64,000 bases of DNA from Cloacibacterium normanense (GCF_003860565.1 NZ_CP034157.1:1984001-2048000), one strand, 5' to 3'; positions 25,128 to 34,520 are shown, counted from the first letter of the stretch. Program-made: numbers and translations. Notes: generated from the letters alone by a model not told the origin.

Positions 25128-26051
25128 CTACGAAATCATAAACCACTCATTTACCAAACTGGCAGCCAATCTGGCGGTTCTCTCGGCAATATCAAACTCT
25201 GGATTTACCTCCGCAACATCTAGCGCAACCAATTTTTCTGACTTCAAAATATGTCTGTAAAAATGCAGAAAAGTAGCATCTGCAAAGATTCCGTTGTACG
25301 CAGCAGCCGAAACTCCGGGCGCAATAGACGCGTTGAAAACATCCATACAAATGGTGAGATACAATTGGTCTACCGAAAGAATTAGTTCATCTATTTGCTG
25401 ATAGATTTTAGGAAGATTTTCGAAGAAAATTTCGTCTGCCAAAATATATTTCATGCCGAATTGATGGGCAGTATCGAACAATTTGAGTGTATTAGAATTT
25501 TTTTGAATTCCGATGTGCAATGAATGGATTTTTCCTTCTTGGGCAATTTGCCAAAAACCCGTTCCAGAGCTTGCTCCTACTCCATTTTCGGGTTCTCGGT
25601 TATCAAAATGTGCATCGAGATTGATGATTCCAATTTTTTGGTTGGGAAATGCTCTTTTGATACCAGAATAATGCGCAAAAGTCACTTCGTGGCCGCCTCC
25701 TAAAACAATTGATTTTCCATTCTTTTGCAGAATTTTAGAAACTTTTTCAGCAAGATTTTCTTGAGTATTTTCTAAATTTCGGTCTTCGCTAGTGATATTT
25801 CCAAAATCTAATAATTTAAAATCTGGAGAAACTACAGGGAAATTGCTCATGTTTTTTCGGATGATATCTGGAGCTTTGGCAGCGCCAATTCTTCCTTTGT
25901 TTCTTCTAACGCCTTCATCTACCGCAAAACCATGCAAAACGAAATTATTCGGTGAAATATTTTCATAGTTCTCCACTATTTCTACTCGTTGAAATATTCT
26001 GTGATGAAGCGGTGAATCTCCATCGTTTCTACCTTGCCAAATGTTGTCCAT
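25128..26051 (-). CDS. hutG: Formimidoylglutamase (arginase/ureohydrolase family)
   Basis: 307 residues. Hydrolyses N-formimidoyl-glutamate to glutamate and formamide, last step of histidine degradation. Arginase-family manganese ligands are seen in LGGGHEVTFAHYSG, INLDAHFDNREPE (H-x-D-x-H-like set, here D-A-H-F-D) and ICMDVFNASIAPG. The C-terminal part has LVALDVAEVNPEFD. Its neighbour hutI, 6 bp upstream, supports formimidoylglutamase over arginase or agmatinase. The stop codon lies against a 20-bp palindrome. Confidence 0.9.
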   Translation of the reverse strand: MDNIWQGRNDGDSPLHHRIFQRVEIVENYENISPNNFVLHGFAVDEGVRRNKGRIGAAKAPDIIRKNMSNFPVVSPDFKLLDFGNITSEDRNLENTQENLAEKVSKILQKNGKSIVLGGGHEVTFAHYSGIKRAFPNQKIGIINLDAHFDNREPENGVGASSGTGFWQIAQEGKIHSLHIGIQKNSNTLKLFDTAHQFGMKYILADEIFFENLPKIYQQIDELILSVDQLYLTICMDVFNASIAPGVSAAAYNGIFADATFLHFYRHILKSEKLVALDVAEVNPEFDIAERTARLAASLVNEWFMIS

Positions 26052-26057
26052 TTTTAA

Positions 26058-27293
26058 TTAAATTTTTTCTCCATCAATATACACTTCACTCGCCACCAAA
26101 CTTCCTTGGTTGTATAAGATATTCTGAAAATTATCAGTTTCATAAACTACGAAATCTGCCTTCATTCCTTTTTTCAGAATTCCTCTATCAGTCAAATTTA
26201 ATGCTTTTGCAGCACGAAAAGCAATTCCAGCCAAAACTTCGGCAGTACTTAACTTCTGAAAAGTGGCTAAAATGGAAGCTTGGGTAATGAGATTTCCCAT
26301 CGGTGCTGAACCGGGATTCCAATCACTTGCAATGGCAAGAATTCCGTTTTTATCTAAAATTTTTCTTGCTGGTGTAAAAGGTTCTCCCAAACCTAAACTC
26401 GCACCCGGAAGTGCCACTGCAACGGTTTCTGAATTGGCTAAATATTGTATATCTTCATCAATTGTGGCTTCTAAATGGTCAGCTGAAACTGCGTCAACTT
26501 CCACTGCAATTCGGGAACTTCCTGCGGTGAATTGGTCTGCGTGAACGGTGATTTCAAAACCTAATTCTTTTGCTTTTTCTAAAAATTTTCGGCTTTCTTC
26601 TGGTTGAAAAGCAGATTTTTCGATGAAAATATCTACTCTTTTCGCTAAATTTTCTTCTTTTACTTTTGGTAGAATTTCATCTACAATATATTGTAAGTAT
26701 TCTTCATTACTCCCTTCAAAATCTCTTGGTTTTAAATGGGCAGAAAGACAAGTTGGGACTAAAGTTGCTTTGGTTTTAGTTTGTGCCTGTTGAATCACAC
26801 GAAGCATTTTCAGTTCACTTTCTACATTCAATCCGTAACCAGATTTGATTTCAATAGTCGTAATTCCCAATGAAATTAATCGATTGATTCTTTCTAGAAG
26901 CTTTTCTAAAAGTTCTTTTTCTGAAGCATTTCTGGTATGCTTAACCGAACTCCAAATTCCACCACCTTTTTCTGCAATTTCTAGATAAGTTTTCCCTGCA
27001 TTACGCATCGCAAAATCATTGGCTCTGTTTCCTCCAAAACAAATATGCGTGTGACAATCTACAAAAGCGGGAAGAACAACCGAGTTGGAGAATTGGGAAG
27101 TTGTAGAATTAGACACTTCGACTCCGCTCAGTGTGACAAGCTCCTCAAAATCACCAACTTCCTCAATTAAATTATCATTATTGATTAAAATTCCGCCGTT
27201 TTCGATAATTTCTAATTGTTCATCAGAGAGTTTTCCTCGAAGTGGAAGATTATTGAGTGTAAGAATTTGTTTGAAAGGACCGATTAGTTTCAT
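26058..27293 (-). CDS. hutI: Imidazolonepropionase
   Basis: 411 residues from the ATG at 27291-27293 (MKLIGPFKQILTL). A longer frame back to 27407 runs through repeat DNA and is rejected. Hydrolyses 4-imidazolone-5-propionate to formimidoylglutamate. Amidohydrolase metal ligands: FVDCHTHICFGGNR (about His81, His83), EITVHADQFTAGS, SADHLEAT and ASDWNPGSAP. First gene of the hutI-hutG unit. Residues about 52-70, just before the conserved VVLPAFVDCHTH, are Ser/Thr-rich and encoded by sequence that matches a common intergenic repeat (27112-27137), an apparent in-frame insertion. Confidence 0.93.
   Translation of the reverse strand: MKLIGPFKQILTLNNLPLRGKLSDEQLEIIENGGILINNDNLIEEVGDFEELVTLSGVEVSNSTTSQFSNSVVLPAFVDCHTHICFGGNRANDFAMRNAGKTYLEIAEKGGGIWSSVKHTRNASEKELLEKLLERINRLISLGITTIEIKSGYGLNVESELKMLRVIQQAQTKTKATLVPTCLSAHLKPRDFEGSNEEYLQYIVDEILPKVKEENLAKRVDIFIEKSAFQPEESRKFLEKAKELGFEITVHADQFTAGSSRIAVEVDAVSADHLEATIDEDIQYLANSETVAVALPGASLGLGEPFTPARKILDKNGILAIASDWNPGSAPMGNLITQASILATFQKLSTAEVLAGIAFRAAKALNLTDRGILKKGMKADFVVYETDNFQNILYNQGSLVASEVYIDGEKI
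27112..27137. repeat. Intergenic-type repeat within hutI coding sequence
   Basis: Contains CACTTCGACTCCGCTCAGTG and flanking bases, a unit I recognise as a frequent short repeat between genes of Bacteroidota. It is read in frame as part of VTLSGVEVSN in hutI. Confidence 0.6.
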
Positions 27294-27308
27294 AATTGTA
27301 AAAATAAA

Positions 27309-27515
27309 CAATTTGTTCTTTTGTCTTGATACAAAAGAAGCAAAAATTGCCTCCTTTATGTCGGCGAATACTATTTCAAGACTTGAATTCTCGGCTAAAA
27401 ATTTCAAAATAATTCTAAAATCCCTGAAACTCGCTCCACCACAAACCCAACAATGCTCAAACAGCAGGAATTTTTTAACGAATTATTTCAAAATTTTCTT
27501 AACGCCTCCGAATTC
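27309..27515. repeat. Interspersed repeat between hutI and ruvB
   Basis: About 200 bp carrying TTTTGTCTTGATACAAAAGA (including the inverted pair TCTTTTGTxTxGATACAAAAGA), then ATTTTCGGCTAAAAATTT-like, AAACTCGCT...GCTCAAACAG and TTTTTTAACG blocks. I recall this order of blocks from abundant repeats in Chryseobacterium/Flavobacterium genomes. No gene is credible; the hutI frame that extends into it is an artefact. Confidence 0.55.
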
Positions 27516-27541
27516 TATGTCGTAAATTGAGTAAAAAAGAA

Positions 27542-27549
27542 TAAATTTG
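27542..27549 (+). promoter_or_regulatory. ruvB: Candidate -7 box of ruvB
   Basis: TAAATTTG matches TAnnTTTG, 18 bp before the ruvB ATG. No clear -33 box. Confidence 0.45.
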
Positions 27550-27567
27550 AAGATATAATTTTCACTG

Positions 27568-28590
27568 ATGCCAGATTTTTTACACGCAGATAAAGAAAAT
27601 TTCTCTGATGAGGAATTAATGCAGGAAGAACAGATTCGTCCACAAAGTTTTAAGGATTTTGCGGGACAAAGAAAAACGTTGGATAATTTAGAGGTTTTCG
27701 TGGCGGCTGCTAAAAATAGAGGTGGCGCTTTAGACCACGTACTTTTACACGGACCTCCAGGATTGGGAAAAACAACTTTGGCCCATATTATTGCCAATGA
27801 ACTGGGCGTAAATTGTAAAATTACTTCGGGGCCAGTTTTAGATAAACCAGGAAGTTTAGCTGGACTTTTGACAAATTTGGAAGAAAACGATGTGCTTTTC
27901 ATTGATGAAATTCACCGACTTTCGCCTGTGGTGGAAGAATATTTGTATTCTGCCATGGAAGATTATAAAATCGACATTATGCTAGAAACAGGTCCTAATG
28001 CTCGTTCTGTGCAAATTGGATTAAATCCTTTTACTTTAGTTGGCGCAACTACACGTTCTGGAATGCTTACCAAACCCATGTTAGCAAGATTCGGGATTCA
28101 ATCTCGATTAGAATATTATACGGTAGAACTTTTGGGGATGATTATCGAGAGAAGTGCAAGAGTTTTGGGTGTTCCGATTTATGAAGATGCTGCGTTGGAA
28201 ATTGCAAGAAGAAGCCGTGGAACGCCGAGAATTGCCAATGCATTGTTACGCAGAGTTCGAGATTTTGCAGAAATTAAAGGAAACGGTGAAATTGAAATTG
28301 GGATTACAAAATTTGCTTTGAATTCTTTGAATGTTGATGAATATGGATTGGATGACATGGACAATAAAATTATGCGCGTAATGATAGAAAATTTCAAAGG
28401 AAAACCAGTTGGGATTTCTGCTTTGGCCACTTCTATTGGCGAAAATCCTGAAACTTTGGAAGAAGTTTACGAACCGTTTTTGATTCAGGAAGGATTTATC
28501 ATCAGAACTCCAAGAGGAAGAGAAGTAACGGAAAAAGCTTATAAACATTTAGGAATTTCGAGACCGAAAAACCCGGGAGAGCTTTTTTAG
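27568..28590 (+). CDS. ruvB: Holliday junction branch migration helicase RuvB
   Basis: 340 residues, standard length. AAA+ motor that, with RuvA, drives branch migration of Holliday junctions. Walker [11 protein letters not shown] (62-71), Walker B FIDEIHRL, sensor-1 [19 protein letters not shown] and the C-terminal winged-helix [15 protein letters not shown] are all present. Divergent from hutI with a repeat element between. Followed by an MBL-fold gene after 83 bp. Confidence 0.97.
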   Translation: MPDFLHADKENFSDEELMQEEQIRPQSFKDFAGQRKTLDNLEVFVAAAKNRGGALDHVLLHGPPGLGKTTLAHIIANELGVNCKITSGPVLDKPGSLAGLLTNLEENDVLFIDEIHRLSPVVEEYLYSAMEDYKIDIMLETGPNARSVQIGLNPFTLVGATTRSGMLTKPMLARFGIQSRLEYYTVELLGMIIERSARVLGVPIYEDAALEIARRSRGTPRIANALLRRVRDFAEIKGNGEIEIGITKFALNSLNVDEYGLDDMDNKIMRVMIENFKGKPVGISALATSIGENPETLEEVYEPFLIQEGFIIRTPRGREVTEKAYKHLGISRPKNPGELF

Positions 28591-28673
28591 GTTGAGGCAA
28601 AGAATTAGGTTAATAAAATGAAAATTATAAACTATCAGAAAATTAATTAAATTAGCACAAAATCACACTTTAT

Positions 28674-29540
28674 ATGAAACTCTATCCTATACAATGCGGA
28701 AATTTTAAATTAGATGGCGGTGCTATGTTTGGCGTCGTCCCGAAATCTCTTTGGGAACGTACTAATCCTGCAGATTCTAAAAATTTAATCGAACTCGGAA
28801 CTCGTTCTCTTTTGGTGGAAGATGGCAAAAAACTCATCTTAATTGATTGTGGTTTAGGAAATAAGCAAGATGAGAAGTTTTTCGGGCATTATTCGCTTTA
28901 TGGAGACGAATCTTTAGACAAAAATTTAAAAAAATTCGGGTTTGTAAGAGAAGATATTACCGATGTTTTTTTAACACACCTTCACTTTGACCATTGTGGT
29001 GGCGCAATTGAATGGAATGATGACAAATCAGGTTACAGACCTGCTTTTAAAAACGCACAATTCTGGACCAACGAAAATCATTGGCAATGGGCAACTGAAC
29101 CCAATCCAAGAGAAAAAGCAAGTTTCTTGAAAGAAAACATTTTGCCAATGCAAGAAAGCGGACAATTGCAATTTCTGCCTACTCCAAAAACAGGAAATTA
29201 TGGTTTCGCACCAGATTTGAAAATGGATGTTATATTTGTAGATGGACACACCGAAAAACAAATGCTTCCTGTGATTCAATATCAAGAAAAAACAATTGTT
29301 TTTGCAGCAGATCTCATTCCAACAGCGGGACATATTCCGCAAGTTTATGTGATGGGATATGATACGAGACCGCTTCTTACCATGGAAGAAAAAGGAAAAT
29401 TTCTGAAACAATGTGTAGAGAATGAATATTTACTGTTCTTCGAACACGATGCTCACAATGAATTGGCAAGTCTGAAAATGACTGAAAAAGGCGTGAAGCT
29501 AGATGAAACGTTCAGTTTTAACGAAGTTTTTGGGTATTAA
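28674..29540 (+). CDS. MBL-fold metallo-hydrolase
   Basis: 288 residues, cytoplasmic. The metallo-β-lactamase-fold metal-binding motif is FLTHLHFDHCGG (H-x-H-x-D-H), with further ligands in VDGHTEKQM, FAADLIPTAGH and FEHDAHNELAS. Layout resembles the AHL-lactonase/quinoprotein-relay subgroup of MBL hydrolases often annotated without substrate. No signal peptide. Followed by coaE after 18 bp, so the two are likely cotranscribed; the functional link is not obvious. Confidence 0.88.
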   Translation: MKLYPIQCGNFKLDGGAMFGVVPKSLWERTNPADSKNLIELGTRSLLVEDGKKLILIDCGLGNKQDEKFFGHYSLYGDESLDKNLKKFGFVREDITDVFLTHLHFDHCGGAIEWNDDKSGYRPAFKNAQFWTNENHWQWATEPNPREKASFLKENILPMQESGQLQFLPTPKTGNYGFAPDLKMDVIFVDGHTEKQMLPVIQYQEKTIVFAADLIPTAGHIPQVYVMGYDTRPLLTMEEKGKFLKQCVENEYLLFFEHDAHNELASLKMTEKGVKLDETFSFNEVFGY

Positions 29541-29558
29541 TTTGCGGGAAGTTAGAAG

Positions 29559-30179
29559 ATGGAAGCTGGAAGTTTACATACTGGAAAAAAAATCATCGGA
29601 ATTACAGGCGGAATTGGAAGTGGAAAATCTACGGTTTCTAAATTTATAGAAGAGTTGGGATTTCCTGTATATGATTCTGATTTTTGGGCTAAAGAATTGG
29701 TGAATGTAGACGAAAATCTAAAGTCTAGAATTATAGAACTTCTTGGCGAAGAATCTTATGATGAAAACGGAAAATACAACCGAAAATTTGTAGCTGAAAA
29801 GGTTTTTGACCATCAAGAATTGCTTTTACAACTCAACCAAATCATTCATCCTGCGGTGAAAATTAATTTTGAAAATTGGGTAAATGCTCAAACCGCTGAA
29901 TTTGTTTTCAAAGAAACGGCTTTGCTTTTTGAATTAAAACTGAATGAAAGTTGTTATCAATCTATTTTGGTTACTGCTGATGAAAACATCAGAATAAAAA
30001 GAGTGATGGATAGAGACGGCAGAACGTATAGAGAAGTAAAAGAAATCATCGATAAACAAATGCCTGAAACTGACAAAGTAAAATTAGCGGATTTTGTGAT
30101 TCAAAATAATACTGATTTAGAGTCTTTAAAGGAATTTACTCATCAAGTTATAGACGACTTGCAACGAATGGATTTGTAA
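29559..30179 (+). CDS. coaE: Dephospho-CoA kinase
   Basis: 206 residues. Phosphorylates dephospho-CoA in the last step of CoA synthesis. P-loop GITGGIGSGKSTVSKF (about 14-29), nucleotide-lid region MDRDGRTYREVKEIIDKQM and the conserved YDSDFWAKEL (residues about 37-46). The N-terminus MEAGSLHTGKK is longer than usual and is encoded by GGAAG-rich repetitive sequence (29547-29572), so the real start may lie elsewhere; no other ATG occurs before the P-loop. Ends at a strong terminator. Confidence 0.93.
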   Translation: MEAGSLHTGKKIIGITGGIGSGKSTVSKFIEELGFPVYDSDFWAKELVNVDENLKSRIIELLGEESYDENGKYNRKFVAEKVFDHQELLLQLNQIIHPAVKINFENWVNAQTAEFVFKETALLFELKLNESCYQSILVTADENIRIKRVMDRDGRTYREVKEIIDKQMPETDKVKLADFVIQNNTDLESLKEFTHQVIDDLQRMDL

Positions 30180-30201
30180 ATTCTAATTTACTAAAAATAA
30201 A

Positions 30202-30228
30202 AAAACCTTGAGACGAACTCAAGGTTTT
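30202..30228. terminator. Bidirectional terminator between coaE and the T9SS metalloprotease gene
   Basis: 11-bp stem AAAACCTTGAG / CTCAAGGTTTT, 5-nt loop, with A- and T-rich flanks, between convergent genes. Confidence 0.9.
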
Positions 30229-30248
30229 CTTTTTTATATCATCTAAGA

Positions 30249-33176
30249 TTATTTTTTGATAAATTTCATTTTAGAAGTTTTTCCTTTTTCAGAAACTTCG
30301 ATGAAATAGACTCCTTTAGCAAGAGTAGCTACATTGACTTTATTATTGATCACTTTTCCTTTTGAAATAAATTGACCAGAAACGTTATAGATGGTAAAAG
30401 TAGTATTATTAGATACTTTAGTAATATTTAAAACATCTACCGCTGGATTAGGGAAAATCTGAATATTGTTTTCAGAAAATTCGCTAGTGGCTAAATTAGA
30501 TGTAATGTTTACTTTATAATCTTCTACTTCGCCATAATCCACTTCGCCACAAGCAGAATTTGGAGAAGCAATATCTGTCATTAAAACTCTAAGTCTAGTA
30601 TTTCCTAAGACAGCATCAGAAGGAACGGTAAATATTACAGAAACCGGTGTCTGCTGATTAAGAGCAGTTCCCATAATTTTTTCTGTAGTATCAAAAACAC
30701 CATTTTGATTAAAATCAATCCAAGCGGTCACCGATTCATTATATTTATAATCAGGATCTGTCCAAGCTTTGGTAACCGAAAGTGTGTTATTTGCAGAGCC
30801 TTTAACCAAGGTGATTAATCTAGAAGAGTCTGAAGTGTAGTCTGTATAGAAACTTTCAAAAGAATTGCTAGACATGGTACCAAGTGTAACATTTGCAATA
30901 TACTCGGATGAATTATCTAAAGATTTTAAAGTACAATAAGTTAATCCAAGAGTAGAAAAATTATTAGACGAGCTATAAGTTCCTGTTACGGAAGAACAAA
31001 CTGCTGCAACTTGAACTTCATACGAAGTATTAATGGTTAATCCACTAATGGTATATGAAGTACTAGAAGTTGTAACGGTAGTCCAGTTTGTATCTCCCAC
31101 TTTTCTATATCTTAATGAATAAGTAGCATTAAGAATTGCACCCCAAGAAACTTGAGCAGAATTAGCAGTAATAGCAGAAACGGAAATATTAGAAGGTGCT
31201 GCACCATTACATGTACTAGCTTGATTTACTGTAACATTTTTGATGGCATAGAACACATTACCTATAGCAGAAACTCTAATTTTAAGATTAGCATTTGTAG
31301 CAAAAGATGAAAAATCTAAAATTTCGGAACCATCATTTGGTGTAGAATTGGAAATCACCGTCCAAGTTGAACCATTATTGGTTGTATAATCTATTTTAAC
31401 ATTTGTTACATTATATGGTGCTGCGTTTGTATTTACCACATCCCAAGTAAAAGGAATATTTGCATTATTGTATACCATAGAAGAAATGATTGCAAATGGT
31501 CCATCAGTTCCTACAGTAATTTGTTGATTGGCCGTTTGAGTTTGTACACCTGCTGCATTATTATCTCTAACAGTAACTTTAAAGTTAGAAACTCTTGCTA
31601 CAGTAGAAACAGCTTCCCAATCACTTAAATTTTTAAGATTACCCGCCAAAACGGTAGATAATTTAGGGAAATAACGAGTCGGATTACTTGTTCCAGTTAA
31701 AGATCTAAAGCTAGCTCCTGAAGTGGTGTCCCCAAGATTTTCGTTTGATATGATTACACTTGCGTCATCTGCTTGTTCCCATGTATATGTTAAAGCATTT
31801 CCTTCCGGATCTGTAGCAGAAGCTGTTAAAACAAATGCTGTACTCTTCGGAATGGTATAATTTTGTAGTGCAGCTATTGTAGGAGGATTATTAGCTATAG
31901 CCGTTTCTACATCACATGTTGTAGAGATTAGATTAGATTGAATTTGGTTAATAGATGCAAAATGATAATAAGGATCTGAATTTGATTGAACGTCAGTAGT
32001 TGCTCCTGTAATACCTGCATATCCCATGATTGTACTTCCAGAACCTGGCTCCATGTTTACGCCCGTTCCTTCTAAACCATGAGAAAAAGTGTGGTTTGCT
32101 CCTAATTGATGTCCCAATTCATGGGCTACATAATCTATATCAAAAGTGTCTCCACTAGGAACTCCATCTGCTGGAGCAGTATATCCGCTACCTTTATATG
32201 CAACAGGAGAACCATAAGAATCTAAAGTGGTATCATTACTACAAACACAACCAATACATCCTGCATTACCACCACCTCCAGTTGCGCCAAATAAATGACC
32301 TATGTCAAAATTAGCATTTCCTACAGCTGTTTTTAAAGTATTCATCAACTGTGCATTCCAATCATCCATAAAGTCAGAATCAGAATATGGGTCTGTATTC
32401 GCATTGGTATAAATAATAGTTGTGTTATTTACTAAATTTAAGTGAACTGCTAAATCTTTTTCCATTACACCGTTTACACGTGTAAGTGTTGCATTGATAG
32501 CAGTTAATGCACCTGAAACTGTACCTCCAAAATATGCTGTATATTCTCCAGTAACAGAAAGTGCTAGTCTTAAGGTTCTATATTTTTTATCAGAAGATTG
32601 AATTTTATAATCTAATGAATTTACTTTTTTATTTCCTGCAGAAACTAAAGTGTTAATTTCCTTTCTTTTTTCAATAGCTTCAGTGGTTTTACAGAAAAAT
32701 CCATTATCACTCTTTTTAGATTTATTAAATAATGCATATACATTTTTATCTGTATTTGCAGGTTCTATAAATTCGTAAACACCATCTTTAATAATCATAG
32801 ACTGAAAATCATTTGGAGCAGTACTGAATCGAATGGTTTTACTAGGATCATCTATTCCTACTCCTATGTAAGAACCCAGCTTATATTGAGCTGCTAATTC
32901 TGCATCCATCACGGGAAAACTTCTCACAGAAAACCTTTCTAATTTTCCATCAGATGTTGGGATTTTTACAATTTTATCTTTTCTTGATTTATCATTAATA
33001 CTTGGCGTATCGTTTAGATATAAGTTCAATTGGTTTATATCTAATTTGTAGAATTTTGATTTAGAACTTAATTTTCGAGCTGAAACCCCAGAAAAATTAG
33101 ATTCTTGCCAATAGTCTTGTGCATTGAAATTAGAAATCACTAAAAGCAAAAACACAAATAGTAAAAGTTTTCTCAT
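30249..33176 (-). CDS. Secreted M12B-like metalloprotease with fibronectin III, GEVED and T9SS sorting domains
   Basis: 975 residues, exported. Signal peptide MRKLLLFVFLLLVISNFNAQ. The reprolysin-like catalytic domain (about 195-420) has the zinc motif HELGHQLGANHTF (H-E-x-x-H-x-x-G-x-x-H, about residue 353) and a downstream methionine turn near ITGATTD/STIMGYAG. Then a fibronectin type III domain (about 650-745), a GEVED-type domain ending CGEVDYGEVEDY (about 770-890), and a C-terminal T9SS type A sorting signal (IQIFPNPAVDVLNI, then GVYFIEVSEKG and a terminal KK). Secretion by the type IX system is inferred from that signal. Peptide substrate unknown. Confidence 0.93.
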   Translation of the reverse strand: MRKLLLFVFLLLVISNFNAQDYWQESNFSGVSARKLSSKSKFYKLDINQLNLYLNDTPSINDKSRKDKIVKIPTSDGKLERFSVRSFPVMDAELAAQYKLGSYIGVGIDDPSKTIRFSTAPNDFQSMIIKDGVYEFIEPANTDKNVYALFNKSKKSDNGFFCKTTEAIEKRKEINTLVSAGNKKVNSLDYKIQSSDKKYRTLRLALSVTGEYTAYFGGTVSGALTAINATLTRVNGVMEKDLAVHLNLVNNTTIIYTNANTDPYSDSDFMDDWNAQLMNTLKTAVGNANFDIGHLFGATGGGGNAGCIGCVCSNDTTLDSYGSPVAYKGSGYTAPADGVPSGDTFDIDYVAHELGHQLGANHTFSHGLEGTGVNMEPGSGSTIMGYAGITGATTDVQSNSDPYYHFASINQIQSNLISTTCDVETAIANNPPTIAALQNYTIPKSTAFVLTASATDPEGNALTYTWEQADDASVIISNENLGDTTSGASFRSLTGTSNPTRYFPKLSTVLAGNLKNLSDWEAVSTVARVSNFKVTVRDNNAAGVQTQTANQQITVGTDGPFAIISSMVYNNANIPFTWDVVNTNAAPYNVTNVKIDYTTNNGSTWTVISNSTPNDGSEILDFSSFATNANLKIRVSAIGNVFYAIKNVTVNQASTCNGAAPSNISVSAITANSAQVSWGAILNATYSLRYRKVGDTNWTTVTTSSTSYTISGLTINTSYEVQVAAVCSSVTGTYSSSNNFSTLGLTYCTLKSLDNSSEYIANVTLGTMSSNSFESFYTDYTSDSSRLITLVKGSANNTLSVTKAWTDPDYKYNESVTAWIDFNQNGVFDTTEKIMGTALNQQTPVSVIFTVPSDAVLGNTRLRVLMTDIASPNSACGEVDYGEVEDYKVNITSNLATSEFSENNIQIFPNPAVDVLNITKVSNNTTFTIYNVSGQFISKGKVINNKVNVATLAKGVYFIEVSEKGKTSKMKFIKK

Positions 33177-33217
33177 CTACATCTGTTTTTAAATTATACA
33201 TTGATTTTTAGAATCTC

Positions 33218-33225
33218 CAAAGTTA
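33218..33225 (-). promoter_or_regulatory. Candidate -7 box of the T9SS metalloprotease gene
   Basis: Minus-strand TAACTTTG, 42 bp upstream of the ATG. Confidence 0.45.
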
Positions 33226-33308
33226 TAGAGTTTCTCTTAATTATTAAGATAAAAAAGAATTTATTTTTATGAAAAACAAATAGATTTCTAAAATTTCATT
33301 TAAATTTT

Positions 33309-33959
33309 TTAAAATTGATACGCTAAATTCCAGCTAAAGCCCACATTAAATTTAGTAGAGCTTTTGCCAAATCCAGGCACAATCATGGGTTTCATTTCTT
33401 CTTGTTTGGTAGAATACAATAAAAATCTTGGTTGTGCATTCACATCTACGTATAAATTAGATTTAAACAACTGAACTCTAGCTCCTGCAAAACCTTCTAA
33501 CCAATATGCAGATTGATTCACTGATGGAAAGGCAAGATATTGGTCACTGCCACCAAAACCACGAATGGGAACTTTTTTGTACTCTTGATTGTAAAAACTT
33601 GCTGCCATTTTTGCTCCTGCATAAAAACCATTATCAGGATTTTCGGTATCCATAGAAAGCATATAATATCCTCCTAATTTTCCGAAAATTCCGTTTGCAG
33701 TAGCATCATAACCGTTTTTCTGATAAATATTTTTTTCAAAACCTACATCTACAACTGCATGAAGATTTTTCTTAATCTCAGAAGAAACATATCCTTGAAA
33801 TAATTTTCTATCACTAAAAGCAGATAATGCAGCATTCAGTACATCTACTCCTACTGTAAAATTAGGTTTATATTGATATTTGGTTTTTACTGAATCTTTC
33901 TCTTGAGAAAAACCCAAACAAAAACTAAAAAACAAGATAAAGGTGAGTTTTGTTTTCAT
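33309..33959 (-). CDS. DUF6048-like outer-membrane β-barrel-type protein
   Basis: 216 residues with signal peptide MKTKLTFILFFSFCLGFSQ. The mature protein has alternating β-strand pattern and ends in an aromatic (NLAYQF), typical of outer-membrane β-barrels. It fits the family DUF6048 by size and by its place next to a DUF6452 gene. Function unknown. Its ATG overlaps the end of the DUF6452 gene by 35 bp, so the two are translationally linked. Confidence 0.75.
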   Translation of the reverse strand: MKTKLTFILFFSFCLGFSQEKDSVKTKYQYKPNFTVGVDVLNAALSAFSDRKLFQGYVSSEIKKNLHAVVDVGFEKNIYQKNGYDATANGIFGKLGGYYMLSMDTENPDNGFYAGAKMAASFYNQEYKKVPIRGFGGSDQYLAFPSVNQSAYWLEGFAGARVQLFKSNLYVDVNAQPRFLLYSTKQEEMKPMIVPGFGKSSTKFNVGFSWNLAYQF

Positions 33960-34398
33960 TGATAATTTGATTTTGATTGAGTTCTACTTTAGTCACTGGA
34001 TTTGCTGTTTCAAGAGTTCCAGAAAGGTTTTGGTAAAGCCTTTTGAAACCACAAGCTGGCGAAACATACTCAGAAGTGGTATTGTAATTCAGTTTTATTT
34101 TAGAAACGCTGCCTTTTTTAGTTTTTCTCACGTATAATTCTGTAAAACCTGCATCATCTACTCGAATTGGAATCAATGCAGAATCTACTTTAGCAGCTCT
34201 TACAACTGTTAAAATATTATTATTACCATAATCTACATCTAAATAAAGCGAGTCTAAAGTCAATACTTTATTATCTGCACTTTTAAATTTAATTTTTAGT
34301 CGAGGTGTAGCTTCTCCGCTTACGCAAACATCGTCATCGTTTTCGCAAGAAGTGAGCAAAAACCCTAAAATCAAAAAGGGAAAGATTAATTTTTTCAT
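33925..34398 (-). CDS. DUF6452-like lipoprotein
   Basis: 157 residues. Lipoprotein signal MKKLIFPFLILGFLLTSCEND with lipobox L-T-S-C; further cysteines in DDDVCVSGEATPRL and VSPACGFKRLYQ, and a β-rich body. Matches the arrangement of DUF6452 proteins (C-x-x-x-x-x-x-C start, then T-P-R-L). No function known. In related genomes this gene sits with DUF6048 and rlmD; here a metalloprotease gene intervenes. Confidence 0.75.
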   Translation of the reverse strand: MKKLIFPFLILGFLLTSCENDDDVCVSGEATPRLKIKFKSADNKVLTLDSLYLDVDYGNNNILTVVRAAKVDSALIPIRVDDAGFTELYVRKTKKGSVSKIKLNYNTTSEYVSPACGFKRLYQNLSGTLETANPVTKVELNQNQIINENKTHLYLVF

Positions 34399-34520
34399 TT
34401 TTTTACGAGGAAATAATATTCTGAAAACTTCCTATTAATATGAAAGTCGGTTTCAGATATTTAACTTACTATTTTGACTTTTCTTATTTCAAATTTCTAG
34501 AAAAATCTCTTTTATAAAAC

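Noticed and set aside
27294-27407. N-terminal extension of hutI by 38 residues
   Set aside because: It would be encoded by the interspersed repeat; the internal ATG at 27291-27293 gives the normal HutI length and start.
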